A stretch of DNA of 64,000 nt from Sphingomonas sp. SRS2 (GCF_000971055.1 NZ_LARW01000058.1:1-64000); one strand, 5' to 3'. Counted from the stretch's first letter, positions 20,501 to 29,532 are shown. Numbers and translations: made by a program. The notes: generated by a model not told the origin, from the letters alone.

Positions 20501-23240
20501 TGGCGACTGGTGGTTCGGCGGGAATAATGGCGACCGGATGGACCTCGTTCCCGAGCAGCGCGAATATAAGGCGACCGACACCGCGCGCTTCCAGGTGCGC
20601 ATGCCGTTCCGCTCGGCGACCGCGTTGGTTACGGTCGAGCGCGAAGGCGTGCTGTCGAGCTTCGTCACCAGTTTGTCGGGCAAGGACCCTGTCATCGAAG
20701 TGCCGCTGAAGGGCTATTATGCGCCCGACGTCTATGTTTCGGTTATGGCGGTGCGGGGGCGCGTCGCGGGCTGGCGGCTGTGGCTCGCCGAATTCGCACG
20801 CGACTGGAACCTTCCCTTCTTCCAGGACCTCGCCGCAAGGCCGACCGCGCTGGTCGATCTCGCCAAGCCGAGCTTCCGGATGGGCGTGGCGCGGATCAGG
20901 GTCGGCTGGGACGCGCATCGGCTGAAGGTCGATGTCTCGACCGACAGGCCCAAATATCATGTCCACGACCGGGCGCAGGTGGCCGTGCGCGTCACCGGTC
21001 CCGATGGAAAGCCGCCGAGGTCCGCCGAAATCGCCTTCGTAGCGATCGACGAGGCGCTGCTCGCGCTCGCGCCCAACGATAGCTGGAAGCTGCTCGACGC
21101 GATGATGGGCGAACGCGCGCTCGCGGTGCTGACTTCGACTGCGCAGATGCAGGTCGTCGGCAAGCGCCATTATGGGCGCAAGGCGGTCGCCGCGGGCGGT
21201 GGCGGCGGCGGCGACCTGAGCCAGGTCAACCGCGAGGATTTCCGCCCCGTCCTGCTGTGGAAGGGCCGGGTGCCCCTCGACGCGCGAGGCACGGCGAAGA
21301 TCGCGGTGCCGCTGTCGGATTCCCTGTCCTCCTTCCGCATGGTTGCGATCGCGACATCGGGCGCTGGCAGCTTCGGCACGGGCGCGGCAACGGTCCGCAC
21401 CCAGCAGGATCTGAGCATCTATTCGGGGATGGCCCCGCTGGTCCGCTCGGGCGACCGCTATGGCGCGAGCTTCACGCTGCGCAACGGATCCGAACGGCCA
21501 ATGACGGTGACGGCGCGGGTGACGGCCGATCCCGCGATCGTGCGCGGCAAGCCGCTGACCGTCACCCTTCCCGCCGGGGCCGCCAGGTCGGTGACATGGT
21601 GGCTGAACGCCCCCGCCGGGCTCGATAAGCTGACCTGGACGGTCGCTGCGCGATCGTCCGACGGGAAGTCGGCCGACCGGCTGACCGTCGCGCAGACGAT
21701 CGTGCCCGCGGTGCCGGTCGACGTCTGGGCGGCCACCCTGTTGCATGTCAGGCCGCAATCCTTCGTCAACCTGACCGCGCCCGCTGGCGCGCTGCCGGGG
21801 CGTGGCGGGATCGAGGTCCGGCTGACCGACAGCCTGACGCCGCCGCTTGACGGCGTGCGCCGCTATATGCGCGCCTATGAGTTCGACTGTTTCGAGCAAA
21901 GACTGTCCAAGGCGGTGGTCGCCGAGGACATGGCGGCATGGAACCGGCTGGCGGGCGACATGCCAGCCTATATCGATCGTGACGGGCTGCTCCGCTATTT
22001 CCCCGAGGAACGGATCGAGGGGTCGATCGCGCTGACCGCCTATGCGTTGTCGATCACCGCCGAGGCGGGCTTCGCTCTCCCCGACAACGAACGGGCCCGG
22101 CTGATCGCCGCGCTGCAGGCCGTGGTCGAGGGGCGGCTGACGCGCGAGACCGCCTGGTCCGCCGACACGCGCATGGAAAAGATCGCCGCGCTGGCGGCGC
22201 TCGCCCGCAACGGCGCGTCGAGCCCGGTATTGCTGGGCCAGATCGGCATGGCCCCCGCCGACATGCAGAGCTCGGCGCTGATCGACTGGCTCGCCGCCCT
22301 CACCCGCACGCCGGGCGCGGACCCCGCGATGATCGCGCGCGCCGACGCGGCGCTGCGCACCCGCATCGCCTATGAAGGATCGCGCTTCGACTTTGTCGAC
22401 AGCGGCACCGCGCCGTGGTGGATGATGACATCGGGCGACGAGATGGCGAACCGCGCGGTCGCGGTGCTCACCGGCCGGCCCGGCTGGCAGGATGACCTGC
22501 CCCGCCTCGTCGTCGGCGCGTCGCTGCGCCAGCAGCGCGGCCATTGGGACACGACGCCCGCCAATGCCTGGGGTGTGGTCGCGGCCAGGCGCTTCGCCGC
22601 GCTCTACCCACCCACCGCGATCAGCGGCACGACGAGCCTGAACCTGCTCGGCCAGTCGCGCGCCGCGAACTGGCCTGCGTCGGCGCCGGTCACGCTACGC
22701 TTCCCGCTGCCCAGCGCCCCTGCCCCGATCCGGCTGTCGCATCCGGGCGCTGCGGGACCGTGGGCGCAGGTGCAGGTCTCGGCGGCGGTGCCGCTCAAAC
22801 AGGCCTTCTTCGCCGGCTATCGCGTGACGCGGCAGGTCAGTGCGATCCAGCGGCGCGATCCGAACAAGCTCACCAAGGGTGACGTGCTGCGTATCCGCCT
22901 GACGATCGACGCAGGGGCCGAGCGCAACTGGGTGGTGGTCAACGATCCGATCCCGGCGGGCGCAACTATCGTCAGCGACCTCGGCGGGCAATCGGCAGCG
23001 CTCGCAGCGCAAGTTTCAGGCGGCGGCGACGGCATCCAGCCAAGCTATGTCGAGCGCGGCCAGGATGACTGGCGCGGCTATTTCGCCTGGGTGCCGCGCG
23101 GGCGCTTCACCGTCGAATATGCGGTGCGGCTCAACGCGCCGGGACGCTTCCAGCTGCCTCCGACGCGGGTGCAGGCGATGTATTCGCCCGAGATCCGCGC
23201 CGCGCTGCCCAATGCCATGGTCTCGGTTCACCCGCAGTGA
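17502..23240 (+). CDS. Bacterial alpha-2-macroglobulin family protein
   Basis: This 1912-residue exported protein belongs to the large bacterial A2M group (YfhM type), which is thought to trap foreign proteases in the periplasm. A signal peptide is present (LIRLAPVLLMLASVASSQ). No lipobox cysteine follows, unlike the lipid-anchored E. coli protein. Macroglobulin-like beta domains fill the first 1200 residues. The thioester motif CFEQ is at 1463-1466 and looks complete, inside a helical thioester domain with a DRDGLLRYFPEE-like stretch after it. The C-terminal beta domain ends near 1912. The stop overlaps the pbpC start (ATGA), the classic A2M-PbpC pairing for guarding the periplasm and repairing the wall after a breach. 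Confidence 0.95.
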   Translation: MRGVLIRLAPVLLMLASVASSQGGGPSVVTASPGSESGGMRSFQIRFSTQMVPLGEPRARGPFDIACPIAGQGRWSDQQSYSYEFLKPLAGGMKCTLTLRADLAGLDGSPLVGPPARYVLDMGAPDLRAILPARYSGNIQQDQSFLIATNIAADRASIAREVYCAVDGIGEKLPVDVLGSDVPRKLITGLSNAYQLRNFLEQAGLDPDTAKKPGSDLRNLVALRCRRPLPPGRDMALVWPNSVTGGGRIALETQRFDFRVIDEFTARFECSRTNPRAGCSPVEPAYVRFTAPVPHATAAAIRIRLPNGRLIAPAGFDDSENATPSPTVSSVKFTVAADQTATKATLIMPARVIDENDRPLANARRFPLDIRFDAAPPLVKFAATFGILEAKEGGILPLTIRNVEAKLAGRMLPLGGKTLRLSASDGEVAAWLRRLDDAEGSEFSYERRGETEIATNHTRDTPLLGKQAGLKPTSIAFPARGKAFEVVGIPLSKPGFYVVEVASPTLGRTLLGRDATRYVATGALVTNMAVHFKWGRSSSLAWVTALDSGEPVAGAAVQVIDSCTGKPLASGSSDATGRLLLRQKLPQPESYGACEGENHPLMVSARKGGDFSFTLTKWGNGLSPYDFDLPFEWEDRPLTFHSIFDRVLMRAGETVHMKHVVRRPVATGFAPMAMKGTLRLSHRGSDTHYDLPLSVGRDGIGLSDWTAPKGTPQGDYDLSVIVDKDTTIYPGQSVRVDEYRLPTMRATISGPKEKLVRPKTVPVNLFVGYLSGGGAGNLPVSVRTSFDSATPSPKKWEDWTFGGIPLVEGVTPLDDDNRDMATPLPAVQLLALSLDRQGAARSNIAIPESVRDGATLSVEMDYPDANGETLTATQRLTLHAAALRLGIKTDGWLMKKDDLRFRLVALDLDGKPVQGRSVSVKLYSREILSSRRRLIGGFYAYENNAKVTRLSPSCTVFTDARGLANCKLDPGVSGEVYAVAIVRDGAGNETRAVTSVWLAGGDWWFGGNNGDRMDLVPEQREYKATDTARFQVRMPFRSATALVTVEREGVLSSFVTSLSGKDPVIEVPLKGYYAPDVYVSVMAVRGRVAGWRLWLAEFARDWNLPFFQDLAARPTALVDLAKPSFRMGVARIRVGWDAHRLKVDVSTDRPKYHVHDRAQVAVRVTGPDGKPPRSAEIAFVAIDEALLALAPNDSWKLLDAMMGERALAVLTSTAQMQVVGKRHYGRKAVAAGGGGGGDLSQVNREDFRPVLLWKGRVPLDARGTAKIAVPLSDSLSSFRMVAIATSGAGSFGTGAATVRTQQDLSIYSGMAPLVRSGDRYGASFTLRNGSERPMTVTARVTADPAIVRGKPLTVTLPAGAARSVTWWLNAPAGLDKLTWTVAARSSDGKSADRLTVAQTIVPAVPVDVWAATLLHVRPQSFVNLTAPAGALPGRGGIEVRLTDSLTPPLDGVRRYMRAYEFDCFEQRLSKAVVAEDMAAWNRLAGDMPAYIDRDGLLRYFPEERIEGSIALTAYALSITAEAGFALPDNERARLIAALQAVVEGRLTRETAWSADTRMEKIAALAALARNGASSPVLLGQIGMAPADMQSSALIDWLAALTRTPGADPAMIARADAALRTRIAYEGSRFDFVDSGTAPWWMMTSGDEMANRAVAVLTGRPGWQDDLPRLVVGASLRQQRGHWDTTPANAWGVVAARRFAALYPPTAISGTTSLNLLGQSRAANWPASAPVTLRFPLPSAPAPIRLSHPGAAGPWAQVQVSAAVPLKQAFFAGYRVTRQVSAIQRRDPNKLTKGDVLRIRLTIDAGAERNWVVVNDPIPAGATIVSDLGGQSAALAAQVSGGGDGIQPSYVERGQDDWRGYFAWVPRGRFTVEYAVRLNAPGRFQLPPTRVQAMYSPEIRAALPNAMVSVHPQ

Positions 23241-25354
23241 GAATGCCCTCCCGCGGGGTCGTGCGGCGCGTGCTGCTGCTCTCGCCGTTCGCGCTGCTTA
23301 TACTGCTCTGGCTCGCGACATGGCCGCCGGTGATGCCCGCGCCGGAGGCGGTAGGCGCGGCATGGCGGCCGACCGAAAGCTGGCTCTACGATCGTCAAGG
23401 CCGCCTGCTCGAAAGCCGTCGGGTCGATTTCAGCCAGCGCCGGCTCGGCTGGGCTCCGATCGGCGACATCGCACCAGCGCTGCGCCAGATGGTGATCGCT
23501 GCCGAGGACCGCCGCTTCGCCAGCCATGGCGGGGTCGACTGGCTGGCGACGGCGGGATCGATCCGCGATGCGCTGTCGGGCAGGCGCGCGCGCGGCGCTT
23601 CGACGATCAGTATGCAGCTCGCCGCCTATCTCGCGCCGCAGCTCGCCCGGCCCGGATCGCGCGGGCTGTGGCAGAAAGCACGGCAGATGCGCGCGGCGAT
23701 GGCGATCGAGGCCCGCTGGTCGAAGGCGCAGATCCTCGAAGCCTATCTCAATCTGGCCGGCTTCCGGGGCGAGGCGCAGGGCGTGACGGCCGCCAGCCGC
23801 CAGCTGTTCGACAAGCCGCCCTCGGCGCTGTCGCATGACGAGGCGGCGCTGCTGACCGCACTCCTTCCCAATCCGCAGGCCCCGCCCGAACGGGTGGCGG
23901 AACGGGCCTGCCGGCTCGTTCCCGGCAACTGCCGCGCGATCACCGCGCTGGCGGCCCAGTCGCTAGGCAGCGCGCGGCGGATGCGGATCGATCCGGGTCT
24001 CGCCCCGCATCTCGCCGCACGGCTGCTCGACAAGCCCGGAATGCGCGTCGCCACGACGATCGACGCCGATATCCAGCGCATCGCCAACGCCGCGCTCGCC
24101 CGCCAGCTGATCGGCCTGGGCGACCAGCGCGCGCGAGATGGGGCGGTGATCGTCCTCGACAACGCGACAGGCGACACGCTCGCTTATGTCGGCGGGGTCG
24201 GCGGCGGATCGACCGCATCGGCGGTCGACGGCGCCGGTGCGCCGCGCCAGGCGGGCTCGACGCTGAAGCCCTTCCTCTACGCCGCCGCGTTCGAGCGCGG
24301 CTATCTCACCGCCGGGTCGATCCTCGACGACAATCCGGTCCAGCTCGATACCGCATCGGGCCTTTATGTGCCGCAGAATTACGATCGCGGCTTCAAGGGT
24401 CCCGTCTCGGCGCGATCGGCGCTGGCGGCGTCGCTCAACGTGCCCGCGGTGCGCACGCTGCTGCTCGTCGGGGTCAACGCCTTCCGCGATCACCTATGGG
24501 ACATCGGCTATAAGGGACTGACCGAGGAGGGCGACTATTACGGCTTCTCACTCGCGCTCGGTTCGGCGGAGGTGACCCTGACCGAACAGGCCAATGCCTT
24601 TCGCACGCTCGCAAATGGCGGGCGGTGGTCAGCGGCGCGGCTGATCGAACGTGACCCGGACGCCGCCTTTCGCGCCGTGATCACCCCCGCCGCGGCCTGG
24701 ATCACCGCCGACATCCTGTCCGATCCCGGCGCGCGGGCCGGCACCTTCGGTCTCGACAGCGCGCTGCGCCTGCCCTTCTGGACCGCCGTGAAGACCGGCA
24801 CGTCGAAAGCGATGCGCGACAATTGGTGCATCGGCTTTTCGGCGCGGTACACGGTTGCGGTGTGGATCGGCAATCTCGAAGGGGATTCGATGCGTGCGGT
24901 GTCGGGCACCAGCGGAGCGGCGCCGGTCTGGCGCGAGTTGATGCTGGCGCTCCATCGCCACGCCGCGCCGCAACGTCCGGCGAAGCCCGCCGATGTCGAA
25001 AGCCGCCCTGTGCGTTTCGCCGGGAATATCGAGCCGCCGCGCACCGAATATTTCCTGCGCGGCACCGGCCAGCCGCTGTTCGGCCCCGCGCCGCCCGAAG
25101 CCCGCCGCGCGCGGATCACCAGCCCGCTATCCGGCAGCGTCTACGCACTCGATCCCGACATTCCGATCGATCGCCAGCGCATCCGCATCCTCGTCAGCGG
25201 CGCGGTCGCGAACCATCGGCTGATCCTCGACAGGCGCGATGTCGGTCCCGCCGCGGCGCAACCGCTGGTCCTGCCGGGTCCCGGCGCGCACCGGCTGATC
25301 CTGCGCGATGCGAAGGGACGCGCCGCCGACCAGATATTGTTCACGGTGCGCTAG
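23237..25354 (+). CDS. pbpC: Penicillin-binding protein 1C
   Basis: This 705-residue bifunctional peptidoglycan synthase is anchored by an N-terminal membrane helix (about 11-30). The GT51 glycosyltransferase domain has catalytic Glu90 in EDRRF and the GASTISMQLA motif. The transpeptidase domain has SxxK at Ser341-Lys344 (STLK), SLN at 399-401 and KTGTS beginning at Lys519. The last 90 or so residues form the BiPBP_C beta domain typical of PbpC. Coupling to the A2M gene supports the name. All catalytic residues appear intact. Confidence 0.96.
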   Translation: MRMPSRGVVRRVLLLSPFALLILLWLATWPPVMPAPEAVGAAWRPTESWLYDRQGRLLESRRVDFSQRRLGWAPIGDIAPALRQMVIAAEDRRFASHGGVDWLATAGSIRDALSGRRARGASTISMQLAAYLAPQLARPGSRGLWQKARQMRAAMAIEARWSKAQILEAYLNLAGFRGEAQGVTAASRQLFDKPPSALSHDEAALLTALLPNPQAPPERVAERACRLVPGNCRAITALAAQSLGSARRMRIDPGLAPHLAARLLDKPGMRVATTIDADIQRIANAALARQLIGLGDQRARDGAVIVLDNATGDTLAYVGGVGGGSTASAVDGAGAPRQAGSTLKPFLYAAAFERGYLTAGSILDDNPVQLDTASGLYVPQNYDRGFKGPVSARSALAASLNVPAVRTLLLVGVNAFRDHLWDIGYKGLTEEGDYYGFSLALGSAEVTLTEQANAFRTLANGGRWSAARLIERDPDAAFRAVITPAAAWITADILSDPGARAGTFGLDSALRLPFWTAVKTGTSKAMRDNWCIGFSARYTVAVWIGNLEGDSMRAVSGTSGAAPVWRELMLALHRHAAPQRPAKPADVESRPVRFAGNIEPPRTEYFLRGTGQPLFGPAPPEARRARITSPLSGSVYALDPDIPIDRQRIRILVSGAVANHRLILDRRDVGPAAAQPLVLPGPGAHRLILRDAKGRAADQILFTVR

Positions 25355-25379
25355 TCGGCTTAACGCGATTTCATCGGTC

Positions 25380-26186
25380 CTACCGTCCCGAAATCGCCTC
25401 CAGCGCGGCAGATATCTGGGCTCGGCTGTCCCCATCGCGGGTGATTTCGAGCATCGCGCTCAGGCTGATCCGCGCGTTTTCGATCTGGCCGGCGGCGAGC
25501 TGAAGCCTGGCGAGATCCCACCAGCCCTGACCGTTCGAAGGCGCGACCTCGACCATCCGTTCGTAGATGACGAGGGCCCGACCGGCATCGCCTTCCTGTT
25601 CGGCGCGGTTCGCCTGGTTGAGCAGCAGCCGCACGAGCACCAGCCTGTTGGTCATGGCCGCGACATGCATCTGCTCGACCGCCGCTTCCGCGCCCAGCGC
25701 GTTGCGAAGCAGATTCACCAATGCGGTCGGCGTGATGACTATCCCGTCATGGAAGGGATCGATCACCACCGACGCATCGGGCGGGCCGATGCGGACGAGG
25801 ACATGGCCGGGCGTGTTGAGCGCATCGGCCGACCAGCCGATCCGCCGCGCCATGGCGACATAGAGGATCGAAAGACTGACCGGCAGGCCCTGCCGCCGGT
25901 CGATCACGCGGATCATGTCGGCGTTGAGCGGCGCGTCATAGGTCGCCTTGTCGCCGGTGAAGCCATGCCGTTCGGCCAGAATATGCGCGAGGATCGCGGC
26001 CTGTTCCGCACCGGAGGCCGCATCTCCCGCCGCCTCGCCGAGCTCCTCCTCGATATCGCCGAGCCGGGCGACATAGGGAGCCAGGTCGATCCCGTCATGG
26101 TCGAGCGCGCTCAGTTCGAGCGCAGCGATATCGAGCTGGATATCCTCATCGTCGAGGAGACCGAGATGGGCAATTGAAGCTATCAT
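25380..26186 (-). CDS. SirB1-like transglutaminase-fold protein with TPR tail
   Basis: The product has 268 residues. The central region (about 60-165) resembles the SirB1_N transglutaminase-like fold: LNADMIRVIDRRQGLPVSLS, then GWSADALNTPGHVLVRIG and VVIDPFHDG. The C-terminus has TPR-like helices (residues 190-260; GRALVIYERMVEVAPSNGQG). ATG 26186 was preferred because conserved sequence starts there. A GGAGG about 13 bases upstream is somewhat distant, and in-frame ATGs at 26228 and 26273 exist. The catalytic triad usual for transglutaminases is not obvious. The biochemical role is unknown. Confidence 0.85.
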   Translation of the reverse strand: MIASIAHLGLLDDEDIQLDIAALELSALDHDGIDLAPYVARLGDIEEELGEAAGDAASGAEQAAILAHILAERHGFTGDKATYDAPLNADMIRVIDRRQGLPVSLSILYVAMARRIGWSADALNTPGHVLVRIGPPDASVVIDPFHDGIVITPTALVNLLRNALGAEAAVEQMHVAAMTNRLVLVRLLLNQANRAEQEGDAGRALVIYERMVEVAPSNGQGWWDLARLQLAAGQIENARISLSAMLEITRDGDSRAQISAALEAISGR

Positions 26187-26269
26187 GACGGGCGGGCTGC
26201 CTCCAACAGACGGTGGATGCAGAGCCATATGGGGAGACGCCCCGGCGCACGCCAGCCCCCGCCCCGCGA

Positions 26270-26761
26270 TCACCGTATCGACGCCACCGGGATGGCGGTG
26301 CGATAGACGATGGGGCGGAGTGCGAAGCTGGACGTGACCTGTGAAAGGCCGGCGATGCGGGTTAGCTTCTGACGGAGGAAGTCCTCGAATTCCGCAAGCG
26401 AGGCGACGAGCACCCGGAGCTGGTAGTCGCTCTCACCCGTCATCAGATAGCATTCCATCACCTCGGGAAAATCCGCGATGGCCTGCTCGAAGGCAGCCAG
26501 ATGGCGGTCGTGCTGGCCATCGAGGCGCACCCGGACGAATGCCGTGACCTGCAAGCCGACCGCAGCGGGATCGACGAGCCCGACATAGTTGCGGATGATC
26601 CCCGCCCCCTCGAGCTGACGCACGCGGCGGAGGCACGGGCTCGGCGACAGGCCGACCCGACCCGCGAGATCATGATTGGTGATCCGGCCATCTTGTTGGA
26701 GTTCCGACAGGATCCGCTGATCTATCGCATCTATCGTATAATTTGAAATAATCCGCTCCAC
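26270..26761 (-). CDS. Lrp/AsnC family transcriptional regulator
   Basis: The product has about 163 residues. The N-terminal winged helix-turn-helix begins at IDAIDQRILSELQQDGRITN with recognition region VGLSPSPCLRRVRQLEGAG. The C-terminal effector (RAM) domain follows (VRVRLDGQHDRHLAAFEQAI...VMECYLMTGESDYQLRVL). GTG 26761 is taken as the start because the family normally begins about ten residues before IDxxDxxIL. The in-frame ATG at 26833 would add an unlikely hydrophobic leader. It is divergent from the E1-like enzyme gene and is therefore its likely amino- or keto-acid-responsive regulator. Confidence 0.92.
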   Translation of the reverse strand: MERIISNYTIDAIDQRILSELQQDGRITNHDLAGRVGLSPSPCLRRVRQLEGAGIIRNYVGLVDPAAVGLQVTAFVRVRLDGQHDRHLAAFEQAIADFPEVMECYLMTGESDYQLRVLVASLAEFEDFLRQKLTRIAGLSQVTSSFALRPIVYRTAIPVASIR

Positions 26762-26877
26762 TTTGCCGATCCGCAGATATTTTATGCCAATCAGATAGGA
26801 TAACGCAGCTATCTTCGCAATGAACGAAATCAATCAATAGGTTATCAGGGGCAGCATCACACCTGAGGGACGCGACC

Positions 26878-29220
26878 ATGCTGCACGACATTAAGCCACG
26901 GGATCCATCGGTCGTAGCCGCGATCGAGACTCTCGAGACGCGGCTGCGCTGGCTGTCGTCATGGACAATTCACAACGCCAATCATCTGCGCGACAGCCGC
27001 GACGGGCTGAAGGTCGGCGGACATCAGGCAAGCTGCGCTTCGATTACCGCGATCATGGCGGCGCTATACTTCCACGCGCTCGGCCCGAACGACAAGGTGG
27101 CGGTGAAGCCGCATGCCGGGCCGGTGCTGCACGCGATCCATTATCTGCTAGGCAACCAGAGCCTTGACCAGCTTCAGCGTTTTCGCGGCCTCGGCGGCGC
27201 GCAAAGCTATCCGAGCCGCACCAAGGACAAGATTCCCGTCGATTTCTCGACCGGCTCGGTCGGCCTTGGCGTCGCGATCACGGCCTTTGCCAGTCTGGTG
27301 CAGGATTATCTGATCGCGCATGGCGAGCTTGCCGAGGCCGATGCGGGCCGGATGATCGCACTGATGGGCGATGCCGAACTCGACGAGGGCAATATCTACG
27401 AATGCCTGATCGAAGGTTACAAGCACGATATCCGCAATTGCTGGTGGATCGTCGACTATAACCGTCAGTCGCTCGATCACACCACCGCCGACCGGATGTT
27501 CAATCGGTTCGACGACATCTTCCGCACCTGCGGCTGGCGCGTGCTGACTCTGAAACATGGCAAGAAGCAGCGCGACACCTTCCGCAAGCCCGGCGGCCAG
27601 GCGATCGCCGACTGGATCGACAATTGCCCCAATGCCGAGTTCGCCGCGCTTACCTATCAGGGCGGCGCGGCATGGCGCGCGCGGCTGAACGCCGACCTGG
27701 CGGGACAGGCGCAGGCGCTCAAGCTGATCGCGACCTTCGACGATGAGGCGCTGGCGGGGCTGATGACCAATCTCGGCGGGCATTGCATCGAAACGCTGCT
27801 CGACGCCTTCGCCCAGGCCAGTGACGACAAGCCGACGATGTTCATCGCCTATACGGTCAAGGGCTATGGCCTGCCCTTCGCGGGCCACAAGGACAATCAT
27901 GCCGGGCTGATGAACCCGACCCAGATCGACGGGCTGCGCACCAGCCTGAACATCGCCGAGGGCGACGAATGGGCGCCGTTCGGCGGGCTCGGCGACAATG
28001 TGGCGGCGACGCTCAAGGCCTTCGTGGACCAGTCGCCGCTGGCGACGCGCGCCGACCCCGCGCCCGCCAATATCGTCCCGGTACCGCACATCCCCGCGCC
28101 CGAGGGCAAAGAGCAGTCGACCCAGGCCGCCTTCGGCCGCATCCTGCTGGATCTCGCCAAGTCGGGCCACCCGCTCGCCGACCGGATCGTCACCACCTCG
28201 CCCGACGTGACCGTGTCGACCAATCTGGGCGCCTTCGTGAACCAGCGCGGCCTGTTCCGCCGGCAGGAGCTCAAGGACGTCTTCCACGCCGCGAAGATCC
28301 CTTCGGCGCAGAAATGGTCGGGCCATGGCGCGGGCCAGCATATCGAGTTGGGCATCGCCGAGCATAACCTGTTCCTGATGCTCGCGGCGCTTGGCCTCTC
28401 CGCGCCGGTCTTCGGCACGCGGCTGATGCCGATCGGCACTGTCTACGACCCCTTCATCGCGCGCGGCCTCGATGCGCTCAACTATGGCTGTTACCAGAAC
28501 GCGCGCTTCCTGCTCGTCGCGACCCCGTCGGGGGTGACGCTCGGGCCAGAGGGCGGCGCGCATCAGTCGATCAACTCTCCCCTGATCGGCATGGGCCAGC
28601 CCGGCCTCACCTATTTCGAACCCGCTTTCGTCGACGAGCTCGCGCTGATGATGCGCTGGGCGTTCGAGCATATGCAGGCCGACGACGGCGGTTCGGTCTA
28701 TCTACGGCTTACCACCCGCGCGCTCGAGCAGATCGAGCGCCCTGACGACGGGTGGCACGAGGACGCGCTGAAGGGCGGATATTGGTTGATGCGGCCAGCC
28801 CCCGGCGCGGAGGCGGCGATCGTCTTTACGGGTGCCATCGCGCCCGAGGCGATCGCCGCCTATCATGATCTGGTCGAGGACATTCCCGGACTGGGACTGC
28901 TCAACATCACTTCCCCCGACCTGCTCCATCGCGGCTGGTCGGCACGACAAGCGGGCCGATGGGAAGCAGGCGCCGCCGGCGAGCGTTCGCACGTCGAATC
29001 ACTGCTGCGCGAATTGTCGCCCGATGCGGGCCTCGTTACGATCATCGACGGCAGCCCGTCCGCACTGTCGTGGATCGGCGGCGTGCGCGGTCAGAAGGTC
29101 AGCCCGCTGGGCCTCGACCGCTTTGGCCAGACCGGGGATCTGCCCGACCTCTACCGAACCTATCGTCTCGATCGCGACGCGATCGCCGACGCGGCGGCAG
29201 AGCTGTTCTTGCGAGATTGA
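26878..29220 (+). CDS. Transketolase / AceE-like ThDP-dependent dehydrogenase E1
   Basis: The 780-residue protein resembles homodimeric 2-oxoacid dehydrogenase E1 (AceE) more than classical transketolase. The thiamine diphosphate motif runs from GDAELDEGN to NRQSLD (about 164-200). The activating Glu lies in IELGIAEHN (about 492-500), and PSGVTLGPEGGAHQSINSP corresponds to the AceE active-site loop. It is shorter than AceE (about 890). A similar E1 (MdeB) beside an Lrp-type regulator acts in pseudomonad methionine/2-oxobutyrate breakdown. The gene pairing here is alike, but no methionine lyase gene is present, so the substrate is inference. Confidence 0.88.
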   Translation: MLHDIKPRDPSVVAAIETLETRLRWLSSWTIHNANHLRDSRDGLKVGGHQASCASITAIMAALYFHALGPNDKVAVKPHAGPVLHAIHYLLGNQSLDQLQRFRGLGGAQSYPSRTKDKIPVDFSTGSVGLGVAITAFASLVQDYLIAHGELAEADAGRMIALMGDAELDEGNIYECLIEGYKHDIRNCWWIVDYNRQSLDHTTADRMFNRFDDIFRTCGWRVLTLKHGKKQRDTFRKPGGQAIADWIDNCPNAEFAALTYQGGAAWRARLNADLAGQAQALKLIATFDDEALAGLMTNLGGHCIETLLDAFAQASDDKPTMFIAYTVKGYGLPFAGHKDNHAGLMNPTQIDGLRTSLNIAEGDEWAPFGGLGDNVAATLKAFVDQSPLATRADPAPANIVPVPHIPAPEGKEQSTQAAFGRILLDLAKSGHPLADRIVTTSPDVTVSTNLGAFVNQRGLFRRQELKDVFHAAKIPSAQKWSGHGAGQHIELGIAEHNLFLMLAALGLSAPVFGTRLMPIGTVYDPFIARGLDALNYGCYQNARFLLVATPSGVTLGPEGGAHQSINSPLIGMGQPGLTYFEPAFVDELALMMRWAFEHMQADDGGSVYLRLTTRALEQIERPDDGWHEDALKGGYWLMRPAPGAEAAIVFTGAIAPEAIAAYHDLVEDIPGLGLLNITSPDLLHRGWSARQAGRWEAGAAGERSHVESLLRELSPDAGLVTIIDGSPSALSWIGGVRGQKVSPLGLDRFGQTGDLPDLYRTYRLDRDAIADAAAELFLRD

Positions 29221-29257
29221 TCGCGTTCGCCCGATCGGTTGGACGCAGGCGGGAAAT

Positions 29258-29332
29258 TGGCTGGGGCGGCAGGATTCGAACCTGCGAATGGCGGCACCAA
29301 AAGCCGCTGCCTTACCACTTGGCGACGCCCCA
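29258..29332 (-). tRNA. tRNA-Gln (TTG)
   Basis: The minus strand folds into a complete cloverleaf. The acceptor is TGGGGCG/CGCCCCA, the anticodon stem GCGGC/GCCGC with loop TTTTGGT (anticodon TTG reading CAA), and the T-loop TTCGAAT. Discriminator G at 29261 is followed by an encoded CCA (29258-29260). It lies just downstream of the E1-like gene on the opposite strand. Confidence 0.97.
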
Positions 29333-29417
29333 GCATCGCGTGGTCAGCGGCCATTAAAGCCATCGCCGGGCAATGGGAAGCCTTGAAGACAGCTTTTCCA
29401 AAAGCCAGTACCTCAAT

Positions 29418-29532
29418 CGCTTCAGGCTGATTGGCCTGAAGCGTGAATCAAAGTCGCCGCTATCCCGTCAGAGCCTGATTCACGCCGCCGGGCGGAAGCG
29501 CACAGCGCTTCCACCTCCGACGATCAGGCTCT
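29418..29532 (+). promoter_or_regulatory. Leader with interlocking inverted repeats before the epimerase gene
   Basis: Four perfect inverted repeats are packed just before the epimerase start at 29544. IR1 is 418-427/434-443 of this kilobase block (cgcttcaggc, 6-base loop). IR2 is 441-450/476-485 (gcgtgaatca). IR3 is 470-479/523-532 (agagcctgat). IR4 is 494-500/506-512 (ggaagcg), nested in IR3. IR2 shares bases with both IR1 and IR3, so IR2 and the IR1+IR3 pair exclude one another, as in an attenuator or riboswitch. Alternatively this is a compound REP- or MITE-like repeat. Which is correct is not settled by the sequence. Confidence 0.55.

Noticed and set aside
20283-22544. 753-codon open frame on the minus strand
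   Set aside because: It lies wholly inside the A2M gene, which has clear domains. Its composition is that of an antisense shadow.
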